Shown in pieces: positions 1-9,781 of a stretch of 64,000 nucleotides of DNA. The stretch comes from Plutella xylostella. Lineage: Eukaryota > Arthropoda > Insecta > Lepidoptera > Plutellidae. A program made the translations under genes and the position numbers. The DNA lies in assembly GCF_932276165.1 (NCBI RefSeq), contig NC_063988.1, positions 9,548,001 to 9,612,000 of the forward strand. Reading direction: 5' to 3'. The notes beneath the pieces were generated by a model. That model did not search any database. It was not told where the DNA came from and saw nothing but the letters and a program-made list of their open reading frames with translations. Positions within the stretch are counted from its first letter, which is position 1; each line of letters opens with the position of its first letter.

Positions 1-1
1 C

Positions 2-1516
2 TTCAGACTGCCAAGCTTCCTACAAGACGGCGATTGGATGACCAAGCTAGATTTGAGCCAGGCCTATTTTCACCTGTCGATCTGCCAACGACATCGCAGG
101 TTTTTAAGGCTCATCTACAACCAAAAACTACTGCAGATGACTTGCCTACCCTTCGGCCTTGCCTCAGCGCCCAGAACGTTCGCCTGTCTCACCAACTGGA
201 TAGCGGAGTATTTAAGGGCCCGGGGCATCCGATGTGTGGTCTTCCTGGACGATTTTATGGTAGCAAATCAATCAGAACAGGAGCTACGAGACAACATATC
301 GTTCACGGTGAGTTTGATGCAATACCTAGGCTGGAGCATCAATTTCGACAAGTCTGTGCTGGTTCCGACACAGTGCCTCGAATTTCTGGGCATTACTTGG
401 GATACAAAACGCAACGCAAAGTCCCTGTCGGAACCAAAGTGCTTAACGCTACGCAAAGTACTACAGATGCAGATGTCGAAAGGCAGTTGGTCCCTAAAAC
501 AGTATCAATCTCTAATGGGGAGACTCAACTTCGCCAACTTTGTCACACCTCGTGGCCGGCTGCACTGCCGTACAATACAATACTACAGCAGACAATTGCC
601 GAAACAACACCCATATCGCAAGGTGAGCATTCCACAACCAGTTCTCACAGAAATGCTATGGTGGATGGCGGCTATAGGCCAATCAACACCGATACACCCC
701 AAGAGCATAGATCACCTACTGACAACAGATGCTTCGGATATCGGCTGGGGAGCGCAGATTGGAGACGCCAAAATAGCAGGTACTTGGACACCACAACAGG
801 GCTCATGGCACGCGAACAGGAAAGAGATGTACGCGGTCTACGCTGCAATAAGTCAGGAAGAAAACCTACTCAGGGATGCTCAGATTCTATTGCAAACGGA
901 CAATCGGACCGTGGTGTCGTACATAAAAAACGAAGGAGGAACAAAGTCAAAGAAACTGCTCCAGCAGACACAGCAACTACTGGCGCTTCTCGATCGGCTG
1001 AACATTTCCCTAACAGCTCAATACTTTCCAGGCAGATTCAATTCAGTAGTAGATGCACTGTCCCGGGGGAAAACGTGCCCAGAGTGGCACCTGTTACCAC
1101 CAGCCACGACAAGAATCTTCCAGAGGTTCGGAATACCGGATATCGATCTGTTTGCCTCGAAAACCGCACATGTCGTTGCAAGGTACGTGACAATGGACCC
1201 GCAGGATCACCACGCACAGAGACACAATGCGTTCTGCCATCAGTGGGACTACAAACTTGCCTGGGTTTTCCCGCCCCCGAACTTAATCCCCCGAGTTCTA
1301 ACTCAACTCAATCATGCGAAGGGCAGATACATCCTAATAGCTCCGAAATGGAAAAAAGTATTCTGGAAAGCAGATCTTCAGCATCGAGCGCTACAGGTAC
1401 CCTATCAGATTCTAGACTTACCGCAGAGCCTCATCGACACGAGAACGGGAATACACCCACCGGAAGTGCAGGACCTGTGTCTGGAGGCATGGCTGATTTT
1501 GGGTGGAAAGAGTTAG
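2..1516 (+). CDS. DIRS pol: reverse transcriptase-RNase H (5' partial)
   Basis: The frame is open from base 2, so the N-terminus is missing; positions here count from the Met at 38. RT motif A is KLDLSQAYFH (residues 3-12), motif B is LPFGLASAP (37-45), and the catalytic motif is FLDDF (69-73). The RNase H domain spans about residues 226-342, from TTDASD (Asp231) through an LQTDN block to VDALSR. The last 150 residues (IDLFAS, then FPPPNLI) match the conserved tail after RNase H in DIRS/PAT-like elements, where a methyltransferase-like domain has been proposed; I cannot confirm that function. The ORF is undamaged and overlaps the recombinase ORF by 28 nt in another frame. It would copy element RNA into cDNA and degrade the RNA strand. 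Confidence 0.88.
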   Translation, partial: FRLPSFLQDGDWMTKLDLSQAYFHLSICQRHRRFLRLIYNQKLLQMTCLPFGLASAPRTFACLTNWIAEYLRARGIRCVVFLDDFMVANQSEQELRDNISFTVSLMQYLGWSINFDKSVLVPTQCLEFLGITWDTKRNAKSLSEPKCLTLRKVLQMQMSKGSWSLKQYQSLMGRLNFANFVTPRGRLHCRTIQYYSRQLPKQHPYRKVSIPQPVLTEMLWWMAAIGQSTPIHPKSIDHLLTTDASDIGWGAQIGDAKIAGTWTPQQGSWHANRKEMYAVYAAISQEENLLRDAQILLQTDNRTVVSYIKNEGGTKSKKLLQQTQQLLALLDRLNISLTAQYFPGRFNSVVDALSRGKTCPEWHLLPPATTRIFQRFGIPDIDLFASKTAHVVARYVTMDPQDHHAQRHNAFCHQWDYKLAWVFPPPNLIPRVLTQLNHAKGRYILIAPKWKKVFWKADLQHRALQVPYQILDLPQSLIDTRTGIHPPEVQDLCLEAWLILGGKS

Positions 1517-3381
1517 TTTCCGACTGGACAGAACAAGAGCAGCAACTTCTCATGAGCAGTTGGCGTCCGTCTACCATTAATACTTACAAGCCAGCATGGA
1601 CGAGATGGAGGAGATGGTGCGGGGATCATACAATCAACTTTAAGAATCCTAGTGCTGATCAAGTGGCACGCTATCTCGCCCACCTGCATTGTGATGAAGG
1701 TTTGGCATATAAAACTATACTAGTGCACAAATCGGTCATTTCTACGTTTACAAATATTAATTCAAATACTGATTTGTCTTCAAACTTCTTTGTAAAACAT
1801 ATGTTGAAAGCTATATCTGTTGCCAAAAACAAACCTGTTAAACCACCAATATGGAACCCGAAAACCCTCATTAACTATATAAATTGAGTGGATGAATATC
1901 AAACTGCCATATGTCACGTCCACGCAAAATTTGGGAAATGGAGGTTTTTGTTTTCTCTATTATTTAATGGTCATAGAACTTGCCCCGTGATTTAATCAGT
2001 TGACTTGTGACCTTAAGAATGTATTTTAATAAACAAATCCATTATAACACTCATAGAAAGGCGTAAAAGTTAATTAACAGTTTGGACTTATAGCAGTTTG
2101 ATATGCCCATACAAGACTTATGCTGTTTTGATATGAGTCATAAGGACTTATAGTTGTTTGAAAAATACTAATATCATGGGCCGGACTCAGTAAGACTAAT
2201 ATAGTCTATATTCTATTAAATACAATGAAGTTAATCAACCAAAATTTATCGGTATAAAAGTACCTACCTACCGTATTATATTCTACCCGATACGGCCCTG
2301 TGTTTACTACGAAAATGCTTTGTGTTTGACACGTGGGGGTGAAAAAGGGGTTTTAAACTTACTTCGCCATAGTTTTCTGTCGTTTTTTTGCTACACTCTT
2401 CAATCTGTTCCATTTCCGAGGTTTATCAGGGTCCACAATCACAATTTCCTCAACATTTTCATTCAAATTCGTTATAAAACACTGGGAGCACACACCACAG
2501 CCTCGAAATTCTCACCAAGTATGACGCCATGTTGAAAAAATTACGCTCTGTGATTGGCCGGAATGGACTTGTGAAAATTTGTGATGCGAAACGGTTAGAC
2601 TTAAAAGGATTTGAAAAAAACTTACTTTTTTAACGGCTTTTTTCTCATGGATGCCTTGCACTTATTGGAACTTGAAGGGCATAGGCAAACTGACATTTTA
2701 ACGGAGAACACGACCAAATCAGAAAGTCAATTTTTCGGATAGGTGGACATATGGCAGTTTGATATTCATCCACTCAATTGTAATATAATTGATGAAAATA
2801 GTTTATATCAAGTCTCAAGGCTTACATCTACCTTGTTGCTTCTAGCTTCTGGACGTAGAGTTCACGACTTAACGCTTCTAACTATTGATACAGACAATTT
2901 AGTAGATGAAGGCAATGCTATAGTTTTGTGGCCAAAATTTGGGTCGAAAACAGATAATGTTAACTACAGGCAATCTGGGTGGAGGCTTAGAGAACATCCA
3001 TTAAAAAATTTAAATATTATTTATTGGATTAGAAAAATTATTATTTTATCTCAACCTAGGCGTCAAGATAGTAATTTAAAAGATTTATTTATAACCGCTA
3101 GAGGTGAGCCTAAGCCTGCATCCAGAACTGTCCTTGGAGGATGGGTGAAGTCCTTGCTGCGCGACGCCGGCATAGAGGCTCCGCCAGGAAGTGTACGATC
3201 AGCTGTAGCTTCATTAAATTGGCTTGAAAAATTCCCAATTGATAAAATATTAGAGACAGGCAATTGGAAACAAGAACATACTTTCCGTAAATATTACCAA
3301 AAAGAAATTATTGTTGAGACAGCCGAAAGGAATGGTAATGATTCTATTTCCCTTTCAAACTACTTCCAGCCTGTACGATAA
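1489..3381 (+). pseudogene. DIRS tyrosine recombinase, split by a DNA-element insertion
   Basis: The first part (1489-1887) starts at an ATG 28 nt before the end of the pol ORF and encodes the N-terminal SAM-like core-binding domain (WRPSTINTYKPAWTRW). It ends at a stop created at the junction with the insertion. The second part resumes at 2776 in the same reading frame and holds the catalytic domain: the first Arg in ASGRRVHDL, a second Arg in GSVRSA (where many recombinases have HxxR), and the candidate nucleophile Tyr in FRKYY. Both halves look otherwise intact, and removing the insert plus one AATT copy would leave the frame unbroken, so this insertion is the only visible lesion. The protein would integrate the circular cDNA. 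Confidence 0.85.
1886..2775. mobile_element. 890-bp non-autonomous TIR element inside the DIRS recombinase ORF
   Basis: The ends are perfect 30-bp terminal inverted repeats beginning GAGTGGATGAATATC, flanked by AATT on both sides (1882-1885 and 2776-2779) as a 4-bp target duplication. The interior has several subterminal variants of a CAGTTTGATATG / GGACTTATAG motif (about 2080-2165), which could be transposase-binding sites. No transposase ORF is present; the 71-aa ORF inside is not convincing. A 4-bp duplication rules out Tc1/mariner (TA) and hAT (8 bp) but does not settle the superfamily. Confidence 0.9.
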
Positions 3382-3572
3382 ATTCTTAAGTTAATGAGTT
3401 GATTGAATCAATATGCATGTTACTATTCAGCAAATTGTTTAAGAATCACATTAATTGTCGAATTATACAAATTATTAACATTAAAATTAACAAATAAAAC
3501 CAATATTGTTTTAATTGACACATTATAGCGTCAACAAACACCAGGAGATAACAAACACATCACTCAAGATGG

Positions 3573-3661
3573 ATTCCGGATATTGATACAAAACAAATAA
3601 TAGAGAGTTTTACCTAAAAATAAAACTTACCTATTATTTTTTCATCAATATCCGGAATCCA
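3573..3661. repeat. DIRS internal complementary region (inverted repeat)
   Basis: A 17-bp arm at 3573-3589 (GGATTCCGGATATTGAT) is exactly inverted at 3644-3660. Bases 3601-3661 are the reverse complement of the terminal repeat at 3832-3892. In DIRS elements the internal complementary region carries sequences complementary to both element ends and is thought to template completion of the termini. The arrangement here fits that model, with the left half presumably matching the unseen 5' end. Confidence 0.8.
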
Positions 3662-3831
3662 GGTAAGACCTACCTGGTGCATCCCGAGTGCCATAATGAC
3701 GAAAAATCAGAATCAAGCAGGCCAAGTGCGTCATGACAGTTCCGGCAACAACACCGGTAAGATGGCGCCACTGTACGAGAGAGGAAATGCTAGGCCGACT
3801 GTAAGCGGAAAGACACTCGCTTGACTCAAGA

Positions 3832-3892
3832 TGGATTCCGGATATTGATGAAAAAATAATAGGTAAGTTTTATTTTTAGGTAAAACTCTCTA
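3832..3892. repeat. DIRS 3' terminal repeat
   Basis: Sixty-one bases complementary to 3601-3661, and sharing ACTCAAGATGGATTCCGGAT in direct orientation with the stretch starting near 3564. It marks the right terminus of the DIRS element. Confidence 0.75.
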
Positions 3893-3899
3893 TTTTTGA

Positions 3900-4979
3900 G
3901 GTGACACTTGGGTACTTACTTAATTTTTTATGTACCTACATATTTATTTAATTATTTATTACACAATAGGTATGAAATAAAAGTACTTATATCAAATTAT
4001 AATAAGTTTTCAAAAGGTGGGTTTAATCTAAAGCATTTTGTACCAGCCAACCTACATAAAAAATAAAAATAAAAGAAGAACGAACTATACGTACCAATAA
4101 GTCACTTGATATTTAACAATTTTTTTTTTTCCCTGGCAACCCTACGAACCGGGTGTCAAAAAAACAGCTGATTTAATTTATTTTCATATTACTAAATTTA
4201 ATGTCTAATTACGTATAAAACTAGTGTTAACTTAAAGAATATAGTGTTATACAGCTGTGCAAATGAAGACAAGCCTTCAAACCCTGAAATAAAACACTTA
4301 CGGGACTCGGATGTTTGAAGCAGCGGCACCGTCCTGTCAAAGTTCGAATTTGCCAACGGATATCTATCAGGGGAGTATTGTTAAAATTACATATTTTTAC
4401 TAGTATTACTCATTTAAAATCATAATCACTAAATTATTTAATCATTATTCATTAGTTTGCTGCATACGTGAAATGTTTTTCACACTTCCTTAACCCACTT
4501 TTAGACTTTGTCATTTTCAAACTTTGTTGTTTTCATTTCTAATTTTCAAACTTTCTATTAGCTTTTGTATCCCTTATTCCCTATTCTTACTATATCATAG
4601 TCTCCACCTACTTAATTGCTATTAGTACTTCATTGAATAATGATCAAGTGATTGTGTTTTGGCTTAAAGTTTACATAATTCTAAGTCAATAATACCACTG
4701 AGTACCTATTCATTCATTAAAGTAACATATTATGCATATTACTCCCTCCCCACCTATAGTTTGTGTTCATGACTACATTGTTTATGATAACTAACAAATA
4801 AGTTACCTTTTGATCATTTTTACATAGACTTACAATATACTTACTTAATAATTATTATAACCTATTGGTATCTGGTTTGATGAAGTTATACCTAAAGAGG
4901 GTTATTTTGTGTCTTGGATAATCATCTTCTCGGTTCTACCTATCAAGATACTAACGGGTAACCCCGGGTGGTTTCAGAT
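3900..4979. other. Non-coding stretch containing the LINE-1 5' UTR
   Basis: AT-rich with no supportable ORF. Part of it must be the 5' untranslated region of the LINE whose ORF1 starts at 4980, but I could not find the 5' boundary: no target-site duplication matching the 3' flank (AACATACATACAG) was visible. Confidence 0.5.
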
Positions 4980-6854
4980 ATGTCGAGGATGACAACCCGG
5001 AAGGTGCAGAGCCGTGACCTGGAGATCCAGCTGAGGACAGCTTTGGAGGATCTCAAGGCGTCTCGTGACCTCTCAAGCCAACTGATGGCAGAGCGGGAGG
5101 ACAACGAAAAGGAATTTGATTCCCTTTTGAAAAAGAACACCGACTTAAAGAATGTCATCGCTGAAATGGACATCCAATACCAAGACTTACAAGGCAAATG
5201 TGATGAGCTGGAGATTGTACTGAGATCAAACACAGAGTGTCAGGATTTATATGAAGCTGCCTTGACAAAGATCTGCAGCCTGGAGCATCAACTGGCTGAA
5301 GCACACACAGAAATCCAGCAAATAAATGAAGCACATGCAAGCGAAGAAACAAATAAGACAATGGCATTGTACGATGAATTAGTCACCCTACATCACACCC
5401 CTATGCCAACAATAGACCTCACCACTCCAAGAAAATCAATCAATATCAAAGGTGCAAACAGGCTTAAAAAATATATAAAAATAAATAAATATATTAGGAA
5501 GTCTGAGCGAGCATTGAAAAAGCATAAGACGTACCTTCCATTGAAAAAGGATAGAGTGAGACTACAACTACTGGTGAATAAATATGAAGAAGAGATGTCG
5601 GACTACAACCAGAAACTCGCAGACAACAACCAGGAGTGCGAGTTCAACATGGCTATGCTACAGTCTAGGCTGGCCACATTGAAGTCTGCCCTAGACCAGA
5701 GAACTGTGGAGTATGAAAACCAGCTGCTGGTGCTGAGAAGTGTGGGCTTAGTTCGGGTTGAGATGCTGCCGGAGAAGTCTTCACCTGCTGAAGCCTCCAC
5801 CGCATCTCCGGAGGCCACCACCACCACCTCGGAGGCCACAAATAGCATCCCGTTGGCCACCACTGAACTCACCACTGGTCTCTCGAGGACCACCACCGGA
5901 CTCTCGGGGACCACCACCATCCTCCCGGGGGCCACCACCAGACTCCTGGCGGCCACCACCAGCATCCCGTTGGCCACCACTGGACTCACCACTGGTCTCT
6001 CGAGGACCACCACCGGACTCTCGGGGACCACCACCATTCTCCCGAGGGCCACTACCAGACTCCTGGCGGCCACCACCAGCCTCCCGACGGCCGCGCCATC
6101 CTCAGAGGTCATCCAGAGCGGATCGGCGGCAGCAGATGTTTTTCAGGCCTCCACTAAGAAATTTCATAGGAAACCCACCTATGCTCAGGCAGCTAGTAGA
6201 ATAGTAGGTAATAAGCAGTTACCTAAGATGTCACCCACTTCCTTGACAAGGCTTACTACAAGTAGTATCAATTCAAGCGAGGATTACAGCACAGTTATAT
6301 ATTCCGATAGGCTTGGCAAGGATTTCGGGCACATGTTGGGTAATCATGTAAATGGAAAAGTTGTTAATTATTGTTACCCAGAACTTACATTCGGACAAAT
6401 AGTTGAATTGATTTCAGAGAGGTCACACACTGACAAAACAACTATATTTATTATGGTGGGAAATAGTTTAGGGGTGTCAAAGTCTGACATACATAGAAGT
6501 TTTGCTATATTAGAAGGCCTTCCTACAAAACATGTATTTGTTTGTGCATTTCCTTACTCATGCACACTGCCTGACAAATGCAATTATATGACATGTAGCC
6601 TAAATAAAACAATGTACAATGCATGTTGTAAATCTGATTGTATCAATTTCTTTGATACTAATTTGTACGTAGATAATTTTAAGTTGACTTGGAACAGTTT
6701 ATTTTTGTCCTCAAATCAGAAACGACGTCTAGCTACAGAAGTAGCTCATCTTATTAACTCAGTTATAAGCATTATAACGAAGAAAACTTGTGTCCCTATT
6801 GACACCGTCAGTAGTAATACTGATAATAGTAATAGTACAGTAGATTTAAATTAG
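4980..6854 (+). CDS. LINE-1 ORF1 protein (coiled coil, Thr-rich repeats, esterase-like C-terminus)
   Basis: The first ATG is at 4980, giving 624 aa; the open frame begins at 4962 after a TAA. Residues about 5-135 are strongly heptad-like and charged, and a second coiled coil falls near 190-255, suggesting oligomerisation. A Thr/Ala/Pro-rich block follows, encoded by in-frame 117-bp repeats (39 aa per unit). The last 170 residues resemble the SGNH/esterase domain of CR1-type ORF1 proteins: a block around YSDRLGKDF where GDS usually sits, then IMVGNSLG. The expected nucleophile Ser appears to be Arg, so catalysis is doubtful. ORF1 proteins bind element RNA. The ORF ends at TAG 6852-6854, right after a TTTAAAT heptamer. 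Confidence 0.8.
   Translation: MSRMTTRKVQSRDLEIQLRTALEDLKASRDLSSQLMAEREDNEKEFDSLLKKNTDLKNVIAEMDIQYQDLQGKCDELEIVLRSNTECQDLYEAALTKICSLEHQLAEAHTEIQQINEAHASEETNKTMALYDELVTLHHTPMPTIDLTTPRKSINIKGANRLKKYIKINKYIRKSERALKKHKTYLPLKKDRVRLQLLVNKYEEEMSDYNQKLADNNQECEFNMAMLQSRLATLKSALDQRTVEYENQLLVLRSVGLVRVEMLPEKSSPAEASTASPEATTTTSEATNSIPLATTELTTGLSRTTTGLSGTTTILPGATTRLLAATTSIPLATTGLTTGLSRTTTGLSGTTTILPRATTRLLAATTSLPTAAPSSEVIQSGSAAADVFQASTKKFHRKPTYAQAASRIVGNKQLPKMSPTSLTRLTTSSINSSEDYSTVIYSDRLGKDFGHMLGNHVNGKVVNYCYPELTFGQIVELISERSHTDKTTIFIMVGNSLGVSKSDIHRSFAILEGLPTKHVFVCAFPYSCTLPDKCNYMTCSLNKTMYNACCKSDCINFFDTNLYVDNFKLTWNSLFLSSNQKRRLATEVAHLINSVISIITKKTCVPIDTVSSNTDNSNSTVDLN
5844..6090 (+). repeat. 117-bp in-frame tandem repeat inside LINE-1 ORF1
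   Basis: Units start at 5844 and 5961, with a partial third at 6078; spacing is exactly 117 bp (39 codons), so copy number can change without breaking the frame. The encoded repeats are rich in TTTGLS, TTTILP and AATTS. The low-complexity linker separates the coiled coils from the esterase-like domain. Confidence 0.85.
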
Positions 6855-9781
6855 ATTCTCAGACAACGGGAGAGCATCATAGCGTTGATATAAAGATTGA
6901 TTCAGTTCACTGCTCTCTCGGCTCAAAACTATTAAAGGACAAGACATTTAAGAATGAATTTAAATTAGTACATCAGAATATTCAGAGTCTTTCTTCTAAA
7001 TTGTTAGAAATAGAACTATTTTCGGAAAAATTTAACATTGATTGTTTATGTATCACAGAACATTGGTTAGACGAGAATAAAATGATGTTCCAATTGAAAA
7101 ATTACAAACTTATAAGCTGTTTTAACAGAAAGTGCAACGAGCATGGCGGGTCACTTATATTTCTTAAAGAAAATTGTAAATGTAAAGAACGAAAGGACAT
7201 AGTTGCTCTTTCTGTTAAACACCATATAGAAATTTCATGTGCAGAGCTAAACAAGTATATAATAGTATGTACCTACAGGCCACCTACTGGTGATTTCATT
7301 ACCTTTGAGACTGTCATGGAGGATGTTCTAAGGTTAGCTTCCAACAGTAAAAAGGAAGTAATAGTGTGTGGTGACTTTAATGTTGACCTATTAGGTGACT
7401 CTCCTAATAGGTCGAAATTACTGTTACTTTTTAAATCATTTAATCTTTTTAATGTCTTTCTGGAACCAACTAGAATTACATCCACGTCGGCCACTTGTCT
7501 AGATAACATATTCTGTAACTGTGAGTTTAAAGACAGTAGTGTGATAAATTGTCTGAGGTCAGACCACAGTGGGCAGACCATTACCTTAGTAAACACTGAC
7601 AAGACAAATAAAACTAAGGTGAGATGCAGACCGATTACTACAAAGAAAATTGACAATTACTTGAAGAAACTAGACGAAAAACTTCCGAAGGTTAAAGTAG
7701 ATTGCAATTCTAATGAGATGTATACTAACTTATTTAAGATAATAGCTGATGAGTTTGAGAGTAATTTTGAAACGAAGGAAGTTTTGATAGACAATAAAAT
7801 TAAATTTTGTGACTGGGCTACAGATGGTATTCGCAAAAGCAGGGCGACATTATATGATCTGTATGAGATGAAAACATTCATACTCCGCCCTGACTTTCAA
7901 TCTTATGTGAAGAAATATAGCAAAATGTACAAATGTGTCTGTCACTGTGCGAAGACAATTTTTATTAATAACAAGATTAAAGACTCGGCTAACAAATCTA
8001 AGGCCATTTGGAATATTATTAATAATGAAACGGGGAAGAATCGAACACGCGAGACTAATTTATCTTTAAAGGTAGGCAATGACATAATAACATCAAATGA
8101 CGAGGTGGCGAGAGTCTTTGAAGAGTTTTTTACGAACATTCCTTTAGAGACTACTTGCAACCTAGATTCTTCAGCTACATTAGCTGAAACCCTGATGAAG
8201 GAGAACGCACCTTCAACCGATAAGGAATTTAAATTCAGATATATTAATACATTAACTATTATAAAAACATTTAAGTCCTTAAATATGAAGAAAACTGAAG
8301 ACTTGTGGGGAATGTCAGTTAAATTTGTTCTTTCTATTATTAATAAAATCGCCCCAATTTTGGCTAACATCTTTAATAAATGTATCGCTGAAGGTGTGTT
8401 CCCAGATCTAATGAAATTGAGTAAAATTATACCTTTGTTCAAGAGTGGGGATATGGAGGACCCTGCAAATTTCAGACCTGTCTCGGTTCTTCCAGTTTTG
8501 AGTAAAATATTTGAGAGGGTCATACTCAATCAGATGCTTTTGCATTTCAATGAAGCGCGATTGTTTCATAGCCAGCAGTATGGTTTTACAAAAGGCAAAT
8601 CAACAACCGATGCCGGTACTGCGTTAATTAAGCACATATTTGACGCCTGGGAAGACCATCACGATGCTATTGGAGTCTTCTGTGATCTGTCGAAGGCGTT
8701 TGATTGTGTAGACCATCAGACTTTAATTTCGAAACTGAGATACTATGGAATAGGAGGAAAGGCTTTAGATTTGATAGCTTCATATTTAGACAAGAGGCAA
8801 CAAAGGGTCGATATTAACAATACTAAATCACAGGGGGCTCATGTAAAGATAGGCGTCCCTCAAGGATCTATTCTAGGACCATTTTTATTCCTCATTTATA
8901 TTAATGACTTGCCTTTTATGGTTGAAAAATTGACTAATATAGTTTTATTTGCTGACGATACTTCTTTGCTTTTTAAAGTTAAAAGAAGTGAAAATAATTT
9001 TTATGAAATTAATTCTATTCTATCTGACATACACGATTGGTTTACCGTAAATAATCTTTTATTGAATTCTAAGAAAACGAAATGTATTAAATTTACACTG
9101 CCGAATGTTAGACAATGCGATACTAACATTATTCTAGATGGGAATAAATTGGACCTAGTTAATGATACTGTCTTTCTTGGTATGACTATAGATTCAAAGT
9201 TGCAGTGGGGACCTCACATTGCCAAATTGGCTGGAAGGTTGAGCTCCGCAGCTTTTGCTGTACGGAAAATTAGACAACTGACCGACGTTGAAACCGCCAG
9301 ATTAGTTTACTTTAGTTATTTCCACAGCTTATTGTCGTATGGCATTTTGCTTTGGGGTAGAGCCGCTGATATTGAAACTATATTTGTATTACAGAAAAGA
9401 GCCATCCGCTCTATATACAAACTTGGTTCCAGGGATTCATTGAGAGAACTATTTAAAGAAATTAACATCCTTACAGTTCCATGTCAGTTCATTTTTGCCA
9501 ATTTAATGTATGTACGAAAGAATATTTCAACTTTTGATACAATTGGCAGTAATCATGACATTAATACTAGGAACAAGCATAAGCTGGCTTTTCCAGCGAT
9601 GCGTCTGGCGAAAGTTAATAAATCGTTTTTAGGATACTGTATTAGATTTTATAATAAGCTTCCAACAGAAGTTGCTCAAATGCCAGAGAATAAGTTTAAG
9701 TGTTACATTAAAGAGAAACTCAGTAAAAAAGCTTATTATAAAATTGATGATTACTTAGAGGACGTTAATGCATGGCTGTGA
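6836..9781 (+). CDS. LINE-1 ORF2: APE endonuclease-reverse transcriptase
   Basis: The frame opens at 6836, after a TAG, and overlaps ORF1 by 19 nt; it lacks an ATG until well inside the endonuclease, so the true N-terminus depends on how translation starts. The N-terminal APE-type endonuclease shows VHQNIQSL, the catalytic Glu in CITEHWL, the Asp in GDFNVDL, and the terminal His in SDHSG. The RT follows with PLFKSGD, FRPVSVLP, FCDLSKAFDCVDH, GVPQGSILGP and catalytic FADDTSLL. The C-terminal third has LLSYGILLWG and a conserved tail ending in DVNAWL. The protein nicks target DNA and primes reverse transcription there. No stop or frameshift is seen across 926 codons from 7001, so it could be active. 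Confidence 0.88.
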   Translation, partial: YSRFKLDSQTTGEHHSVDIKIDSVHCSLGSKLLKDKTFKNEFKLVHQNIQSLSSKLLEIELFSEKFNIDCLCITEHWLDENKMMFQLKNYKLISCFNRKCNEHGGSLIFLKENCKCKERKDIVALSVKHHIEISCAELNKYIIVCTYRPPTGDFITFETVMEDVLRLASNSKKEVIVCGDFNVDLLGDSPNRSKLLLLFKSFNLFNVFLEPTRITSTSATCLDNIFCNCEFKDSSVINCLRSDHSGQTITLVNTDKTNKTKVRCRPITTKKIDNYLKKLDEKLPKVKVDCNSNEMYTNLFKIIADEFESNFETKEVLIDNKIKFCDWATDGIRKSRATLYDLYEMKTFILRPDFQSYVKKYSKMYKCVCHCAKTIFINNKIKDSANKSKAIWNIINNETGKNRTRETNLSLKVGNDIITSNDEVARVFEEFFTNIPLETTCNLDSSATLAETLMKENAPSTDKEFKFRYINTLTIIKTFKSLNMKKTEDLWGMSVKFVLSIINKIAPILANIFNKCIAEGVFPDLMKLSKIIPLFKSGDMEDPANFRPVSVLPVLSKIFERVILNQMLLHFNEARLFHSQQYGFTKGKSTTDAGTALIKHIFDAWEDHHDAIGVFCDLSKAFDCVDHQTLISKLRYYGIGGKALDLIASYLDKRQQRVDINNTKSQGAHVKIGVPQGSILGPFLFLIYINDLPFMVEKLTNIVLFADDTSLLFKVKRSENNFYEINSILSDIHDWFTVNNLLLNSKKTKCIKFTLPNVRQCDTNIILDGNKLDLVNDTVFLGMTIDSKLQWGPHIAKLAGRLSSAAFAVRKIRQLTDVETARLVYFSYFHSLLSYGILLWGRAADIETIFVLQKRAIRSIYKLGSRDSLRELFKEINILTVPCQFIFANLMYVRKNISTFDTIGSNHDINTRNKHKLAFPAMRLAKVNKSFLGYCIRFYNKLPTEVAQMPENKFKCYIKEKLSKKAYYKIDDYLEDVNAWL
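6845..6920 (+). promoter_or_regulatory. Candidate -1 ribosomal frameshift signal between ORF1 and ORF2
   Basis: In the ORF1 frame the heptamer T TTA AAT (6845-6851) fits the X XXY YYZ slippery pattern and sits immediately before the ORF1 TAG. Slipping back one base leads directly into the ORF2 frame. Downstream, CGGGAGAGCA (6867-6876) can pair with TGCTCTCTCG (6911-6920) over 10 bp with one G.U pair and a 34-nt loop. The 15-nt spacer is longer than the usual 5-9 nt. ORF2 has no in-frame ATG before 7001, which suits frameshifting, though termination-reinitiation is an alternative. Confidence 0.5.

Larger units (their letters stand above)
1..3899 (+). mobile_element. DIRS-type tyrosine-recombinase retrotransposon, 5' part outside window
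   Basis: This is the 3' portion of a DIRS-type retrotransposon. Seen directly: an RT/RNase H ORF open to the window edge, an overlapping ORF with tyrosine-recombinase features, then an internal complementary region (3573-3661) and a 3' terminal copy of it (3832-3892). DIRS elements use a recombinase instead of a DDE integrase and replicate through circular intermediates, so no target duplication is expected. Gag and the 5' terminal repeat must lie to the left of the window. The right boundary, near 3899, is inferred from where similarity to the internal complementary region stops. Confidence 0.85.

Noticed and set aside
34..1488. Long frame running through the RT region ahead of the recombinase
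   Set aside because: It is a shadow of the RT-RNase H ORF; its translation has no domain features until the recombinase starts at 1489.
5603..6204. Val- and Pro-rich ORFs over the ORF1 minisatellite on both strands
   Set aside because: They are alternate-frame readings of the 117-bp repeat with no independent support.
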